NCBI GenBank assembly: GCA_002361655.1
Contig: DETM01000016.1
Location: forward strand, 14,757-78,756
Direction: 5' to 3'
Origin: Prevotella sp. UBA3288
GTDB lineage: Bacteria; Bacteroidota; Bacteroidia; Bacteroidales; Bacteroidaceae
Length of the DNA stretch: 64,000 nt
The notes beneath the pieces were generated by a model, which saw only the letters and a list, made by a program, of their open reading frames with translations, was not told where the DNA came from and made no database searches. The first letter of the stretch is position 1. The number at the start of each line of letters is the position of its first letter. Positions 36,821 to 45,594 of this stretch are shown piece after piece. A program made the position numbers and the translations under genes.

Positions 36821-36903
36821 GTTTGAAGCCTCCAAACGGGGTGTTTGGAGGCTTCAAACGCCCCGTTTGGAGGCTTCAAACCACTTGTCCGGAGGCTTCA
36901 AAC
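36821..36903. repeat. Four 17-bp near-palindromes phased at 22 bp
   Basis: Units start at 36821, 36843, 36865 and 36887. The first reads GTTTGAAGCCTCCAAAC, the next two GTTTGGAGGCTTCAAAC (its reverse complement), and the last GTCCGGAGGCTTCAAAC. They are separated by 5-bp spacers (GGGGT, GCCCC, CACTT). The last unit abuts the TAG stop codon of the PL11-fusion gene. Confidence 0.9.
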
Positions 36904-39900
36904 TACTTCACGACGACCTTCTTGCCGCCCCGGATATAGATGCCGGCGGGCAGGCCCTGCGTGTCGGAGACTGTTGCCATCCGCTTCACCAGACGGCCAC
37001 TGAGGTCGTAGACGTTCATCGGATCGCTATCCACTAATGTAGTCTTGACACCCGTGTCGACACCCGTTATTTTAAGGATGCCCTCGTTGATACGGCTGGT
37101 GTCCCAGGTGAACATCGCAGGCAGTTCGAACTTCGGCGTGCCGCTGAACGTGCCGCTGACCGTCCAAAGGGTCAACTCATCGCCTACCTCCAACTGACGC
37201 TCAGCGGTAAATGTCAGTTTCACCGTACCGTTGAATGTCAGGTTCTTCGCGGAAAGTTGAGAATTCTTCGTCTTGTTCACGAGGAAGTTAACCGTAGCGC
37301 CATCGCTGACAGTGATGGTGTTGTTGCAGGTGATGGTGCCGGGAGACGTCTCGTTGACGGCAGAGGCACAAGGAACAATCTCTGCGCCACTCTGCGCATT
37401 CAGCCCATGGACGATGGCCTGGCCCACTAAGCGTCCACTACCCTTGACCGTAACGGCATAATTGCCGTTCATGGGTACTGCAGGCTTATATTTATATATT
37501 GCCACCGTACCATTCTCAATGGTCAGGGCTCCGTTCATCTTGCCCTCGGTCATCTTCATCTTACCCGTACCGCGCTTGGTCAGCGGCGAGGCGCTGACGC
37601 CGATGGTGCCACCGTAGTCATCAGTACGTTCGGAGGTGATGCCGACCTCAGTGGTCAGATCGAAATCCTCGTCACAGTCTACAATCCATTGACCGGAGCC
37701 CACCAGTGCACCGCTGCCGCCGAATTTCTTCACACGGATACTCCTGCCCTGATTGTCCAGCCGAGCCTTTGCGTTCACGTTGACCGTGGCCTTCGGCATA
37801 CCGCTGGCGTTGCCCAGCAAGAAGGTCGGGTCGTAACTCTTCTTGTTCTGACGGTTGTTTTTACCGATATTGATGGTTCCCTCGAAACCGCTCCAGTTGC
37901 CGTTGAAATAGGCACGCACACCGCCGGTATAGACATTGAACGTGCCTGCACCCGTCAGCGCACCGGTATAGGTGGAGCGGTAGCCACTGTAGAAGGTACC
38001 CGTCTTACCCTGTGGCACGACGAATGCCGTCGAGTTGTTGATATTCGTGCTCTCGTTGTTGGCCCCCCACAGGGTACCACCCTGGAACTCCACTACAGAA
38101 GGTAAAGTCTCCGTGTAGGATGAATTATAGTTCGAGGCCACGGTACCTGCTTCGATGATGAATTTCTTGAAGGAGTTGGTCTGTGTTCCTATCTCCATGG
38201 AACCATTGCCCGCCTTCGTGATGGTAGCGCCGCTGCCCTTGATAGACTTGTTGAAGATGACGCTCTTACCCTGAGGCACGCTCACCGTCACCTCCCCACT
38301 GACCGTCAGTGACTGGTCGGTGATAATGGTCCCGTTAGTCTCCAGCGTGGCACCATCGTTCAGGGTAATCGTCGATGAGGCACTGCCCAGCGAGCCATAC
38401 TGCTGTCCGCTGTTGTTGGCCAACATCGCCACAGACAGCGTACCGCCATTGATGACGGTATTGCCGGTATGATTCTCGTTGTTCAGAGTCAGCATGCCTG
38501 CGCCGTTCTTCGTGATAGGAGCGCCGCCTACGATACTGTCGCCACTGACGACATAGTTGGTCGTCTCGTTGTTGAAGACAACCGAGGCAGGACTGACGGC
38601 TCCCTTGATGATGACAGCCGTGCTGGAAGCATGGTCGTCGAACACCACCCGGTCGCCATGGACCGAATAGGTCGTGTTACCACCGGCGAGGAATGCCTCG
38701 CTGACAGCCTGCTGCCAGGTATTGAGGGCGGCTGTTCCGTTCCATGTCACTTCACCGGCCGGACGCATGGCTCCGACCACCAGTTGCAGTTTGCCGTCTG
38801 CATAAGCCAACGACACTTTCTTATCGTTACCGAAGCCTTCCAGGACAACCTGTGCGAGATCACCCTCAATCGCAGCAACCGTTCCGAGCGTATAGACACC
38901 GTCAGCCAGATTGCCGACACCCGTAAATTGCAGAACAGGAGCCTTATAGCGCGGTCCATAGGTGACCCACTCGTCAGAGGTTTTCGCTTCAATGGTCATC
39001 TTGTCGGCGTTCACCTGATCGAAGTTGCCGCCAGCAAAATCATAGACGACACGTGAGCCGAAGCCCAGTGCCAAGGTCGAAGCAGAGATAGTGCCCACGC
39101 TGTTCTGACCACCGGGATAAATAGTCGCATTATAGTCAGCCTGAATACCACCCTTGAACTGACCGCCATCGGAAATGAGCGTAGTATGACGATTCAACCA
39201 GACAGGCGATGCCTCCATGGTGCCGTCAAATTTCAATGTACCGTTCCATACATCGGTATTTCCTGTATGCTTCTCGACAACCTTGGGCAACACAAGCACG
39301 CCCTCACCCTGCTTGACAATATGGGTGGCACCGCCGAAGGCACCGCCGGTCAGTGTAGTAGTATAGACCTCAATGCTCTGAGCAGGCTGTTTCGGTGTCG
39401 ATGCCACGGCCTGCTGCGCTCCGCTACCCTTCAGCCATGCCGGTGCATTGACCGTCAATACCCAGGGAGAAGCGCCATCGGTCACGGCAATCGTCTTGTT
39501 CTCATAGCCGGAGATCAGCAGGTGGTCGCTGGTTGTACCGATGGTGCCGGTCACTTCCGTACGACCCTCCAGCGTGTTGGCAGGGGGCTCCTTGGTGATG
39601 CCCTCCAGTTCGCCGAGGAAGAAACTGGTATGAGGCGGCTGGTTGTAGCCCACCGACTGCCAGGTCATGGCATTACGATATTCATGATCGTACCACAGCG
39701 AGGTGATGCCATGAGGCGTAGGATAACTGGAGATATTGATGCGGAGGGTCTTGTTACCATTCACAGGATTGATAATCTCCTCGCGCCAGTCGCCGATGAT
39801 ATCGCCCAGAAAACCGGGGTTGTTCTTCGACGAGTTGTTCAGGTTGCCACTACCCATCCAGCAACGGCCGGCATAGTAAGTACGATTGGTACCCACCTCG

Positions 39901-41513
39901 CTGCCATGCTTATAGACAGCGGGGGTGCCTGCCGTACCCGGTGAGTCCATAAACTCGTCGAGCAGGTCGCCGTCCCAATAGACGCGCATATTCATGTGGT
40001 CATCACTCCAGCCCGAGAGACCGTTGATGGTCTTGTCGGACACCAGACTGAAGGCATCGTAGCCAAAGGTGATACCGATGGCACCGGGATGGTTGCCATC
40101 GAAGTTGCCGGCCATGCAGCGGCCGTTGTCGCCACCGGAACCGGTGGTATAGCGCAATGTCGACGTAGTAGCGTCGGTATAGGCTATGCCGGGCACAGCA
40201 GGATTCTCCAGACAGACAAACTGCTCCAAGCCCCAACGATAAGGATCCAGATCGCCACAATGCTGGGCATCGCCATGGCCGAAACCGGTCGTCGACAAGC
40301 CATAGCCCGTATCATCGATGATCATCGAGCCGAACACAATCTCATCGCGGCCATCCATGTCGACATCGGCGATAGCGAAGTTGTGGAAGCCGTTGCCAAA
40401 CCACGGCGACTTAGAGTCATAACAGTTCCAGCGCCATATCTGGGTCAGTTTATGTGTTGCGGGATCAACATTCAGTGCACAGAACTTGTGACGCGTGTAA
40501 CAGCCACGACCCAGGAAGATGCTGGGATGACGGCCGTCCAGATAGGGCGCACCGAAATAGTGCTTGGTGGCACGGTGACCCGTGTCTGACGTTCCCCAGA
40601 CGGTGGCGTAGTTGCTCTCACCCGTCTCGAAACGAGGCAGGGGATAGGCTTCGGGAGTCCAGTTGTCGGAACCGTCCCAGGCATAAGGCTCACCGGTCTC
40701 ACCGTTCAGATAGAGCAGATACTCTGCCCCCTCCTTCGTATATTCATCACGCGGGGCATAGTAGTTCATATTGCCAATCTTGATCTCCTTACCCGATGCC
40801 GTGTGGATAATCATGTTGTCTGCACCGCGCATCAGTGCCTCGGCCTTGCCGTCCATATCCCAGTCATAGAGGATGAGGTCGAACTGCTCGTCAGGACCGG
40901 CCATCAGATTAGGACCCATATCGATGTACCAGAGCAGCGTGCCGTCCATCTTATAGCACTCATGGCGGTTAAACGTAGTGGTATTGCCGCTCACATTCAA
41001 GCCACTGTCGTTGCGGCGCTTCACCACAAACTCCATCTGTCCGTCGCCATCGACATCTGCCACCGAGCAGTCGTTGAGAGTATATTGACTGGTGACATCC
41101 ACGCCTGCACGGTTGATGACATTGGCCACGTTGATATCCCAGTACTGGTGCTCCCAAGGGGTCACCTCTTCCGACTTCAGGTCGGTACGCTCCGTGCCAC
41201 GGACGACCGGAATGACCTGATACTTGGCGGTCTTCGTGCCGCTCTTGTCTTCATAGTTCGTCACAGCGAGGGGCTCATCATTCACCTTGGTGCCGTTACG
41301 ATAGAGATTGTACTTCGTGTCGAAATAGTCCGTTGGCAATTTGCGCCACGAAACGAAAATACCGCTGCCGTTATAACCGAAACGGTCATCCTGGCCGGTT
41401 TTGTCACCTTGTGGGATGGCCACCAGACCACGCGTCAGCCTGTCAGTGACACGCTGTGCGCCGGCACTCACGGCCAACATTCCCATCATGAGAATCATGA
41501 ATAGTTTTTTCAT
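36903..41513 (-). CDS. Rhamnogalacturonan lyase (PL11) fused to autotransporter-type beta-strand repeats
   Basis: A 1,536-residue secreted protein. The signal peptide ends near residue 19 (VSAGAQ). The PL11 eight-bladed propeller spans about 20-640: DRLTRGLVAIP, SVADVDGDGQMEFVVKRR (a calcium-binding DxDGDG site), FNRHECYKMDGTLLWYIDMG, GFGHGDAQHCGDLDP, LGDIIGDWREEIINP. From about 650 to 1,470 there are repeated G-x-L-T/x-N-x-G motifs (VINGGTLSVAML, GALTGAGTFNVYTGG, LTKRGTGKMKMTEGKMNGALTIENG) as in autotransporter-associated beta-strand repeats, implying a long beta-helix. The end (VYDLSGRLVKRM...LPAGIYIRGGKKVVVK) resembles a Por-type (T9SS) sorting domain. It would cleave the RG-I backbone while held on or projected from the cell surface. 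It is downstream of the PL4 gene, probably in one transcript. Confidence 0.88.
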   Translation of the reverse strand: MKKLFMILMMGMLAVSAGAQRVTDRLTRGLVAIPQGDKTGQDDRFGYNGSGIFVSWRKLPTDYFDTKYNLYRNGTKVNDEPLAVTNYEDKSGTKTAKYQVIPVVRGTERTDLKSEEVTPWEHQYWDINVANVINRAGVDVTSQYTLNDCSVADVDGDGQMEFVVKRRNDSGLNVSGNTTTFNRHECYKMDGTLLWYIDMGPNLMAGPDEQFDLILYDWDMDGKAEALMRGADNMIIHTASGKEIKIGNMNYYAPRDEYTKEGAEYLLYLNGETGEPYAWDGSDNWTPEAYPLPRFETGESNYATVWGTSDTGHRATKHYFGAPYLDGRHPSIFLGRGCYTRHKFCALNVDPATHKLTQIWRWNCYDSKSPWFGNGFHNFAIADVDMDGRDEIVFGSMIIDDTGYGLSTTGFGHGDAQHCGDLDPYRWGLEQFVCLENPAVPGIAYTDATTSTLRYTTGSGGDNGRCMAGNFDGNHPGAIGITFGYDAFSLVSDKTINGLSGWSDDHMNMRVYWDGDLLDEFMDSPGTAGTPAVYKHGSEVGTNRTYYAGRCWMGSGNLNNSSKNNPGFLGDIIGDWREEIINPVNGNKTLRINISSYPTPHGITSLWYDHEYRNAMTWQSVGYNQPPHTSFFLGELEGITKEPPANTLEGRTEVTGTIGTTSDHLLISGYENKTIAVTDGASPWVLTVNAPAWLKGSGAQQAVASTPKQPAQSIEVYTTTLTGGAFGGATHIVKQGEGVLVLPKVVEKHTGNTDVWNGTLKFDGTMEASPVWLNRHTTLISDGGQFKGGIQADYNATIYPGGQNSVGTISASTLALGFGSRVVYDFAGGNFDQVNADKMTIEAKTSDEWVTYGPRYKAPVLQFTGVGNLADGVYTLGTVAAIEGDLAQVVLEGFGNDKKVSLAYADGKLQLVVGAMRPAGEVTWNGTAALNTWQQAVSEAFLAGGNTTYSVHGDRVVFDDHASSTAVIIKGAVSPASVVFNNETTNYVVSGDSIVGGAPITKNGAGMLTLNNENHTGNTVINGGTLSVAMLANNSGQQYGSLGSASSTITLNDGATLETNGTIITDQSLTVSGEVTVSVPQGKSVIFNKSIKGSGATITKAGNGSMEIGTQTNSFKKFIIEAGTVASNYNSSYTETLPSVVEFQGGTLWGANNESTNINNSTAFVVPQGKTGTFYSGYRSTYTGALTGAGTFNVYTGGVRAYFNGNWSGFEGTINIGKNNRQNKKSYDPTFLLGNASGMPKATVNVNAKARLDNQGRSIRVKKFGGSGALVGSGQWIVDCDEDFDLTTEVGITSERTDDYGGTIGVSASPLTKRGTGKMKMTEGKMNGALTIENGTVAIYKYKPAVPMNGNYAVTVKGSGRLVGQAIVHGLNAQSGAEIVPCASAVNETSPGTITCNNTITVSDGATVNFLVNKTKNSQLSAKNLTFNGTVKLTFTAERQLEVGDELTLWTVSGTFSGTPKFELPAMFTWDTSRINEGILKITGVDTGVKTTLVDSDPMNVYDLSGRLVKRMATVSDTQGLPAGIYIRGGKKVVVK

Positions 41514-41554
41514 TGTTCAGTATTTTAGTTATTATTACTTTTTATCTTCCTACT

Positions 41555-41592
41555 TTTCAACTTTTAAACCTTTCAACTTTTAAACCTTTCAA
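41555..41592. repeat. TTTCAACTTTTAAACC simple repeat between PL4 and PL11-fusion genes
   Basis: Two full 16-bp copies and a partial third fill the spacer up to the PL4 stop codon. The unit resembles the 15-bp unit found inside the GH2 gene at 971-1025. Confidence 0.85.
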
Positions 41593-43455
41593 TTACATCT
41601 TCCTGCCATCAACGCCATAGCGCACCCCATCCTTCTCAATGACGAGGCGGCCCTGGTGGATATACTTCACAGGTTTGGCATCATAAGTGCTGCCTATGGT
41701 GGCATCAGCAATGCCGGAGACCACCTGCTCGCCTGCCTCCATCTTGATGCAGTCGTACATGACGCCGTCTTTGCTGCCACCGCCGGAGTAGGTCAGGGCG
41801 ACGGTATTCTCGCCCGCTTTCAGTCCCGTATAGAGGAAGTCGCAGGTGTAGACATAGTGACGGCCGCTATTGATGGCACTGCGGTAGACGCAGGCATCGT
41901 TGACACCCGGTTTCCATTGGGCGCGCTGTGTGCCGTTGACTTTCACCGTGATGGTAGAGCCCGTACCCGAACAGCCTGCCAACGAGGCCGTCAGATAGAC
42001 GCGCCCCGACGAAGGACGCTCGTCGAGGTTGAACTTGATGGTCCAAGTGCCGCCTTTCTGGGTCTGGGCATAGTACCAGTCGTTCTTCTCGCAGCTCTGC
42101 CCGATGGTATAAGTGAGGTTGGCAGGTACCTGTTCCCACAGACCATACTGACGCAGGGCATCACTGAAGCGGAACTCGCTGCTTCGACGGTCGTTCTTAC
42201 CGATCATCCACAACATCTGTTCATACTTCTTAGGAGCCCACGTGATGATGCCCAAGTCGTTATCGCCTGCGGCAACCGTGACATCATCCTGCTCGAGCAT
42301 GTCGGTCACTTCGCCTGCCTTGGCGTAGGCAAAGAGGTTGTAGGTGCCGGGACGTACGTTCTTAATCTCGAAATCGCCGTTAGCGTCGGTCATCGTCCAG
42401 AATTGATAGCCATGCATCATGGCGATGGGGTCTTTGCCTTTCTCCTGTGCCAGGATGATGCGTACGCTGTCGTTGCGCTGGCCGGTGGTCACATTGAGGC
42501 GGCCCCTCACGGTGCCACGCTCACGGGGATAGAGTTCGTTCTCAAACCACTGATAAGGCCATTCGGCAGCCTCCTGAACGGCACGGTTGCGGGCACTGAC
42601 CACAGGTTTGGTGCTATAGCAGGGGAAGATGAGAAACGGGCCGTACAGTTTCTTCTCGCCCTCATCGAGCACCATGGCCTGTCCGCCGAAGTGCTCACCT
42701 TGCAACATCTGGATGGTGATAGGCGACTTACTGGTGGCATGGACGGTGAGTTCCTGACGCTCCGGGCCGCCGTTAATCCATTCGTAACTGACGGGGATAT
42801 TGTACAGGCCGTAATAATTGTTGCTCAGACCGCAGAGACCGTGCAGGGTGTCACGCTCCACATAGTTGGCCCAATTGTACTTTGTGTAGATGCTGCCGTC
42901 GGAGAGACGGTAGGTGGCATCCTGAACCTCTTCTTTCTCTGCCTCGGCCATCTCGCTGTTGGACGGGATGCGGCCGTTCATGCGGTAGTCCACATAACCG
43001 TTGAGCATCGCGCCGTCGAGGCGTGAGCAGACACGGGCCTCCTTGATGGGCTCGCTGGCCGAGGTGGCCGTGCCGGTGGCAATGACATAGGTATAGATGC
43101 CGGGAGCACCCTTGCGCATGATGTAGCCCTGCTCGAAGATGGTATTGCCACCCGTAGCGCTGTAGAGCACCTCGCAATAGTCGGCGGTATGCTTAACCAC
43201 CTTCAGGGTCGAGGGGTTCAGACCCTGGTTGCCATTGACTGTGGTATAGTCGAAATAGATGGTCTGTCCACCCAGCAACTCAGTACCCTTGCGCTGCAGC
43301 GAACTGATGCGGCCGTTACTGCCTATTTTTATGCTCCATGTGCCGTCGCTCATCGTGGTGGTCATGCCGCTGACGGTCATCGTCACATCGCCATCGGCAG
43401 CCATCACACCAGACGCAAAAAGTACGGAAGCAATTAGGATAAGTAGTTTCTTCAT
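41593..43455 (-). CDS. Rhamnogalacturonan lyase family 4 (PL4)
   Basis: A 620-residue secreted lyase cutting the RG-I backbone by beta-elimination. The signal peptide is about 1-19. The catalytic super-sandwich (about 25-315) contains GTELLGGQTIYFDYTTVNG, YIMRKGAPGIYTYVIATG and LQGEHFGGQAMVLDEGEKKLYGPF. A fibronectin-III-like domain (about 340-420, RGTVRGRLNVTTGQ...NVRPGTYNLFAYAKAGEV) and a CBM-like domain (about 420-575, WMIGKNDRRSSEF...TVALTYSGGGSKDGVMYDCIKME) follow in the usual PL4 order. The C-terminal tail is of the KYIHQGRLVIEKDGVRYGV type. It is the first gene of a two-gene unit with the PL11 fusion. Confidence 0.9.
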   Translation of the reverse strand: MKKLLILIASVLFASGVMAADGDVTMTVSGMTTTMSDGTWSIKIGSNGRISSLQRKGTELLGGQTIYFDYTTVNGNQGLNPSTLKVVKHTADYCEVLYSATGGNTIFEQGYIMRKGAPGIYTYVIATGTATSASEPIKEARVCSRLDGAMLNGYVDYRMNGRIPSNSEMAEAEKEEVQDATYRLSDGSIYTKYNWANYVERDTLHGLCGLSNNYYGLYNIPVSYEWINGGPERQELTVHATSKSPITIQMLQGEHFGGQAMVLDEGEKKLYGPFLIFPCYSTKPVVSARNRAVQEAAEWPYQWFENELYPRERGTVRGRLNVTTGQRNDSVRIILAQEKGKDPIAMMHGYQFWTMTDANGDFEIKNVRPGTYNLFAYAKAGEVTDMLEQDDVTVAAGDNDLGIITWAPKKYEQMLWMIGKNDRRSSEFRFSDALRQYGLWEQVPANLTYTIGQSCEKNDWYYAQTQKGGTWTIKFNLDERPSSGRVYLTASLAGCSGTGSTITVKVNGTQRAQWKPGVNDACVYRSAINSGRHYVYTCDFLYTGLKAGENTVALTYSGGGSKDGVMYDCIKMEAGEQVVSGIADATIGSTYDAKPVKYIHQGRLVIEKDGVRYGVDGRKM

Positions 43456-43518
43456 ATCGTCTTCTGATTAGTTAGAGTTCTTTTACGCACGTACCTTCAC
43501 ATAGTACATATCACGCTG

Positions 43519-43526
43519 CAAAAGTA
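43519..43526 (-). promoter_or_regulatory. -7 box for the PL4 gene
   Basis: TACTTTTG on the minus strand is an exact TAnnTTTG match about 64 bp upstream of the PL4 ATG. The terminator T-tract of the upstream gene lies directly before it. Confidence 0.55.
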
Positions 43527-43577
43527 CAAAAAAAAATCGGTAAGTTTCGCCTAACAAGTGCGAAACTTACCGATTTT
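43527..43577 (-). terminator. Intrinsic terminator of the 43,596-45,347 gene
   Basis: A perfect 18-bp inverted repeat (arms 43533-43550 and 43560-43577, loop CTAACAAGT) is followed on the minus strand by a run of Ts at 43527-43535. It begins 18 bp after the stop codon and ends right against the PL4 promoter. Confidence 0.9.
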
Positions 43578-43595
43578 AACATATAGAAACTTTTC

Positions 43596-45347
43596 TTACT
43601 TCACCTGAACACCGATGGCGTTGAAGGTGCCGGCCTCGGTCACGATGACAATCTTGCCGTCCTTCATCACCTTGCGGGTAGCAGCCTTCTGGGCACTGCC
43701 ATTCACCTCGTTGATACCAGCGGGATCTTCGGGGTCATCAGGAGCGTCGGTAGAGGCGTAGATCATGATGCAGTCAAGTCCCATGCTGGCATCACCACCT
43801 GCCAACAGCGTGATGTCGGTAGGCGAGGTGATCTCCAGGAGTTCTGACTCTGCTTCCGTCCAGTTGTCTGCAGTTGCAGCAAGGTATATCTCATTCTGTT
43901 CACCCTCACCCTTCGTCAAAGTACAAACATAACTTGCAGGTTTCTTGTCAAAGAGGATAGCACGAATCTTATAAGAACCGGGCTGCAGAGTTACAAGTTT
44001 TACATTTTCCTCGAAATAGGCTGCCTTGCACATAGAAGAGCGTATTGCGAAGTTGCCTGAAGTACAGAGGGCTGCACCTGCGATATCCTCACCTTCCGAA
44101 GCGTAGACGACACCGTCGATATCCATCTTCTTATAAGGGATTACGAACGTGGTGTCACCCTCACCATTCTTCAACTCGAAGGATTCTGTAAATGGGCTTC
44201 CCTTTGCGCCATAAGTGTAGGCATGACCTTCACTGTCGGTAAGCCAATACGAATAGTCAACTTTTACGTTCGAGCCTGTCAAGCCTTCTGTCTTAGCGAC
44301 CAGTTCTTTCAGTACGGTCACATTGTCACCATCAACATATCCTGCCACAACATTATAGTTGCGCGGCAACTTCGGCTGGGCCTCTTCAATTTCAATCGTC
44401 TTCAACAGGCAATTACTAAAGCGGAAATTGATGTCACCAGCCTCCTGAGCCTCAAACTTATAATAGGCATATTTGTCGCCCAACCAAATAGAGTCAGCAA
44501 GTCCGGTAGTAGACACAAGACCATCGGTAGCAATGGCAGCACTGTTCATAGCCTGGATACAAGTCTGCTTGCTGGCAGTTCCCTTCGTAGCACGGTTGGC
44601 ATAGAATGTAATCACATCACCGACCTTCACATCAGGGATGGTCATATACTGATTTTGGCCATTAAAAGCAATCAAATCCTTGTAAGAACCCTCGGTGTCA
44701 CCGACATAGAACACCTGCTTGCCAAACTTGAAGAGCAAGTCTTCAGTCATAGGCAGTGCCGTTCCATCAGGAAGCATAATCTCCTCGTAGTTACGGGCAG
44801 GAACGTAGTAACGATGGGTCGTGGCACCATTCTTCTGAATGTCCATATACTTGGTTTCATCAGCATCACTACCGGCAGGATTGGCAGAACCTTCTGCCAC
44901 AATCTGTGCAGCAGACTCTGCATCAATAGTAAAGTTCCACGACGACTTGCGCTGTGCCCCACGGGTCTTGAAATGGAGCACATAGCCCTCAGCGGGAGCA
45001 TATTCCACGTCATTCACCTTCACGGAAGTGACGGTCAGCGTGATGTCGGTAGAGGGAGTCAACTCGAAATCGGCTAGTTCCAGCGTGACACCAGAAGCAA
45101 AAGAACCCTCCAGCCCATCGAAACGCCAGTCGGGGTTGTCGTTGAAATTACCTTCAATCACGAAATTCACCGCTGTAGGATCGTCCACACCCGTGACATT
45201 GGGAAAGAGAATGCTGATCGCACCGGTGGTAGGACTAATCTTCTTGCCTTCACCAAGGCTGAACTGAATGTCACCCAGCACAATCTCAGCCATTGCGCCA
45301 AGACTGCAGAAGAATGCCATAAAGGCTAAAGTAAAAATTTTCTTCAT
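43596..45347 (-). CDS. Secreted beta-rich protein of unknown function
   Basis: A 583-residue exported protein (signal peptide 1-20, ending GAMA). I do not recognise a catalytic family. The first 130 residues look Ig-like (IQFSLGEGKKISPTTGAISILFPNV). Residues about 135-320 form a beta-sandwich of the kind seen in Prevotella secreted proteins (SWNFTIDAESAAQIVAEG, YMTIPDVKVGDVITFYANR, INFRFSNCLLKTIEIEE). Residues about 325-540 include a C-terminal domain like those that bind sugars (LQPGSYKIRAILFDKKPASY, LDCIMIYA). The tail KVMKDGKIVIVTEAGTFNAIGV resembles those of the PL4 and 33,666 proteins. It is transcribed away from the second PL11 gene and has its own terminator. A role in binding RG-I is a guess from location. 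Confidence 0.6.
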   Translation of the reverse strand: MKKIFTLAFMAFFCSLGAMAEIVLGDIQFSLGEGKKISPTTGAISILFPNVTGVDDPTAVNFVIEGNFNDNPDWRFDGLEGSFASGVTLELADFELTPSTDITLTVTSVKVNDVEYAPAEGYVLHFKTRGAQRKSSWNFTIDAESAAQIVAEGSANPAGSDADETKYMDIQKNGATTHRYYVPARNYEEIMLPDGTALPMTEDLLFKFGKQVFYVGDTEGSYKDLIAFNGQNQYMTIPDVKVGDVITFYANRATKGTASKQTCIQAMNSAAIATDGLVSTTGLADSIWLGDKYAYYKFEAQEAGDINFRFSNCLLKTIEIEEAQPKLPRNYNVVAGYVDGDNVTVLKELVAKTEGLTGSNVKVDYSYWLTDSEGHAYTYGAKGSPFTESFELKNGEGDTTFVIPYKKMDIDGVVYASEGEDIAGAALCTSGNFAIRSSMCKAAYFEENVKLVTLQPGSYKIRAILFDKKPASYVCTLTKGEGEQNEIYLAATADNWTEAESELLEITSPTDITLLAGGDASMGLDCIMIYASTDAPDDPEDPAGINEVNGSAQKAATRKVMKDGKIVIVTEAGTFNAIGVQVK

Positions 45348-45431
45348 ACACTTAAATTTTTGTTAGATATTATAAAAGATATTTTTGTTCGTAGACGTCT
45401 TTGCATCGGCACATACATACACAACACGCTG

Positions 45432-45439
45432 CAAAAATA
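45432..45439 (-). promoter_or_regulatory. -7 box for the 43,596-45,347 gene
   Basis: TATTTTTG on the minus strand matches TAnnTTTG. A TTTG at 45462-45465 lies 22 bp upstream, slightly farther than ideal. Confidence 0.5.
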
Positions 45440-45535
45440 CAAAAAATTCCTAATGCACACACAAATACAGCCACAAAATTAAATGTTTTAACATAAAAAA
45501 ACATATCAGGCCGACTACAATCCGAGGAAAAGACG

Positions 45536-45543
45536 TATCTTTG
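45536..45543 (+). promoter_or_regulatory. -7 box for the plus-strand PL11 gene
   Basis: TATCTTTG, followed by C, matches TAnnTTTG 51 bp upstream of the ATG at 45595. The 247-bp divergent region between it and the minus-strand box holds no gene. Confidence 0.55.
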
Positions 45544-45594
45544 CATCCGAAACGACTGCTTTAAAAGCATCATACTAACAATCAAAATACACTT

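Larger units (their letters stand above)
36462..36902. other. 441-bp intergenic region with promoter, hairpin and phased repeats
   Basis: No gene is seen. Nearest the 36,461 start are a T-rich leader and a -7 box. The middle (36715-36755) is a strong GC-rich hairpin, and the part next to the PL11-fusion stop codon is an array of four near-palindromes. These are listed separately. Confidence 0.8.

Noticed and set aside
36821-36903. Possible CRISPR array
   Set aside because: Spacers are only 5 bp and the repeats are near-palindromes of 17 bp, with no cas genes nearby.
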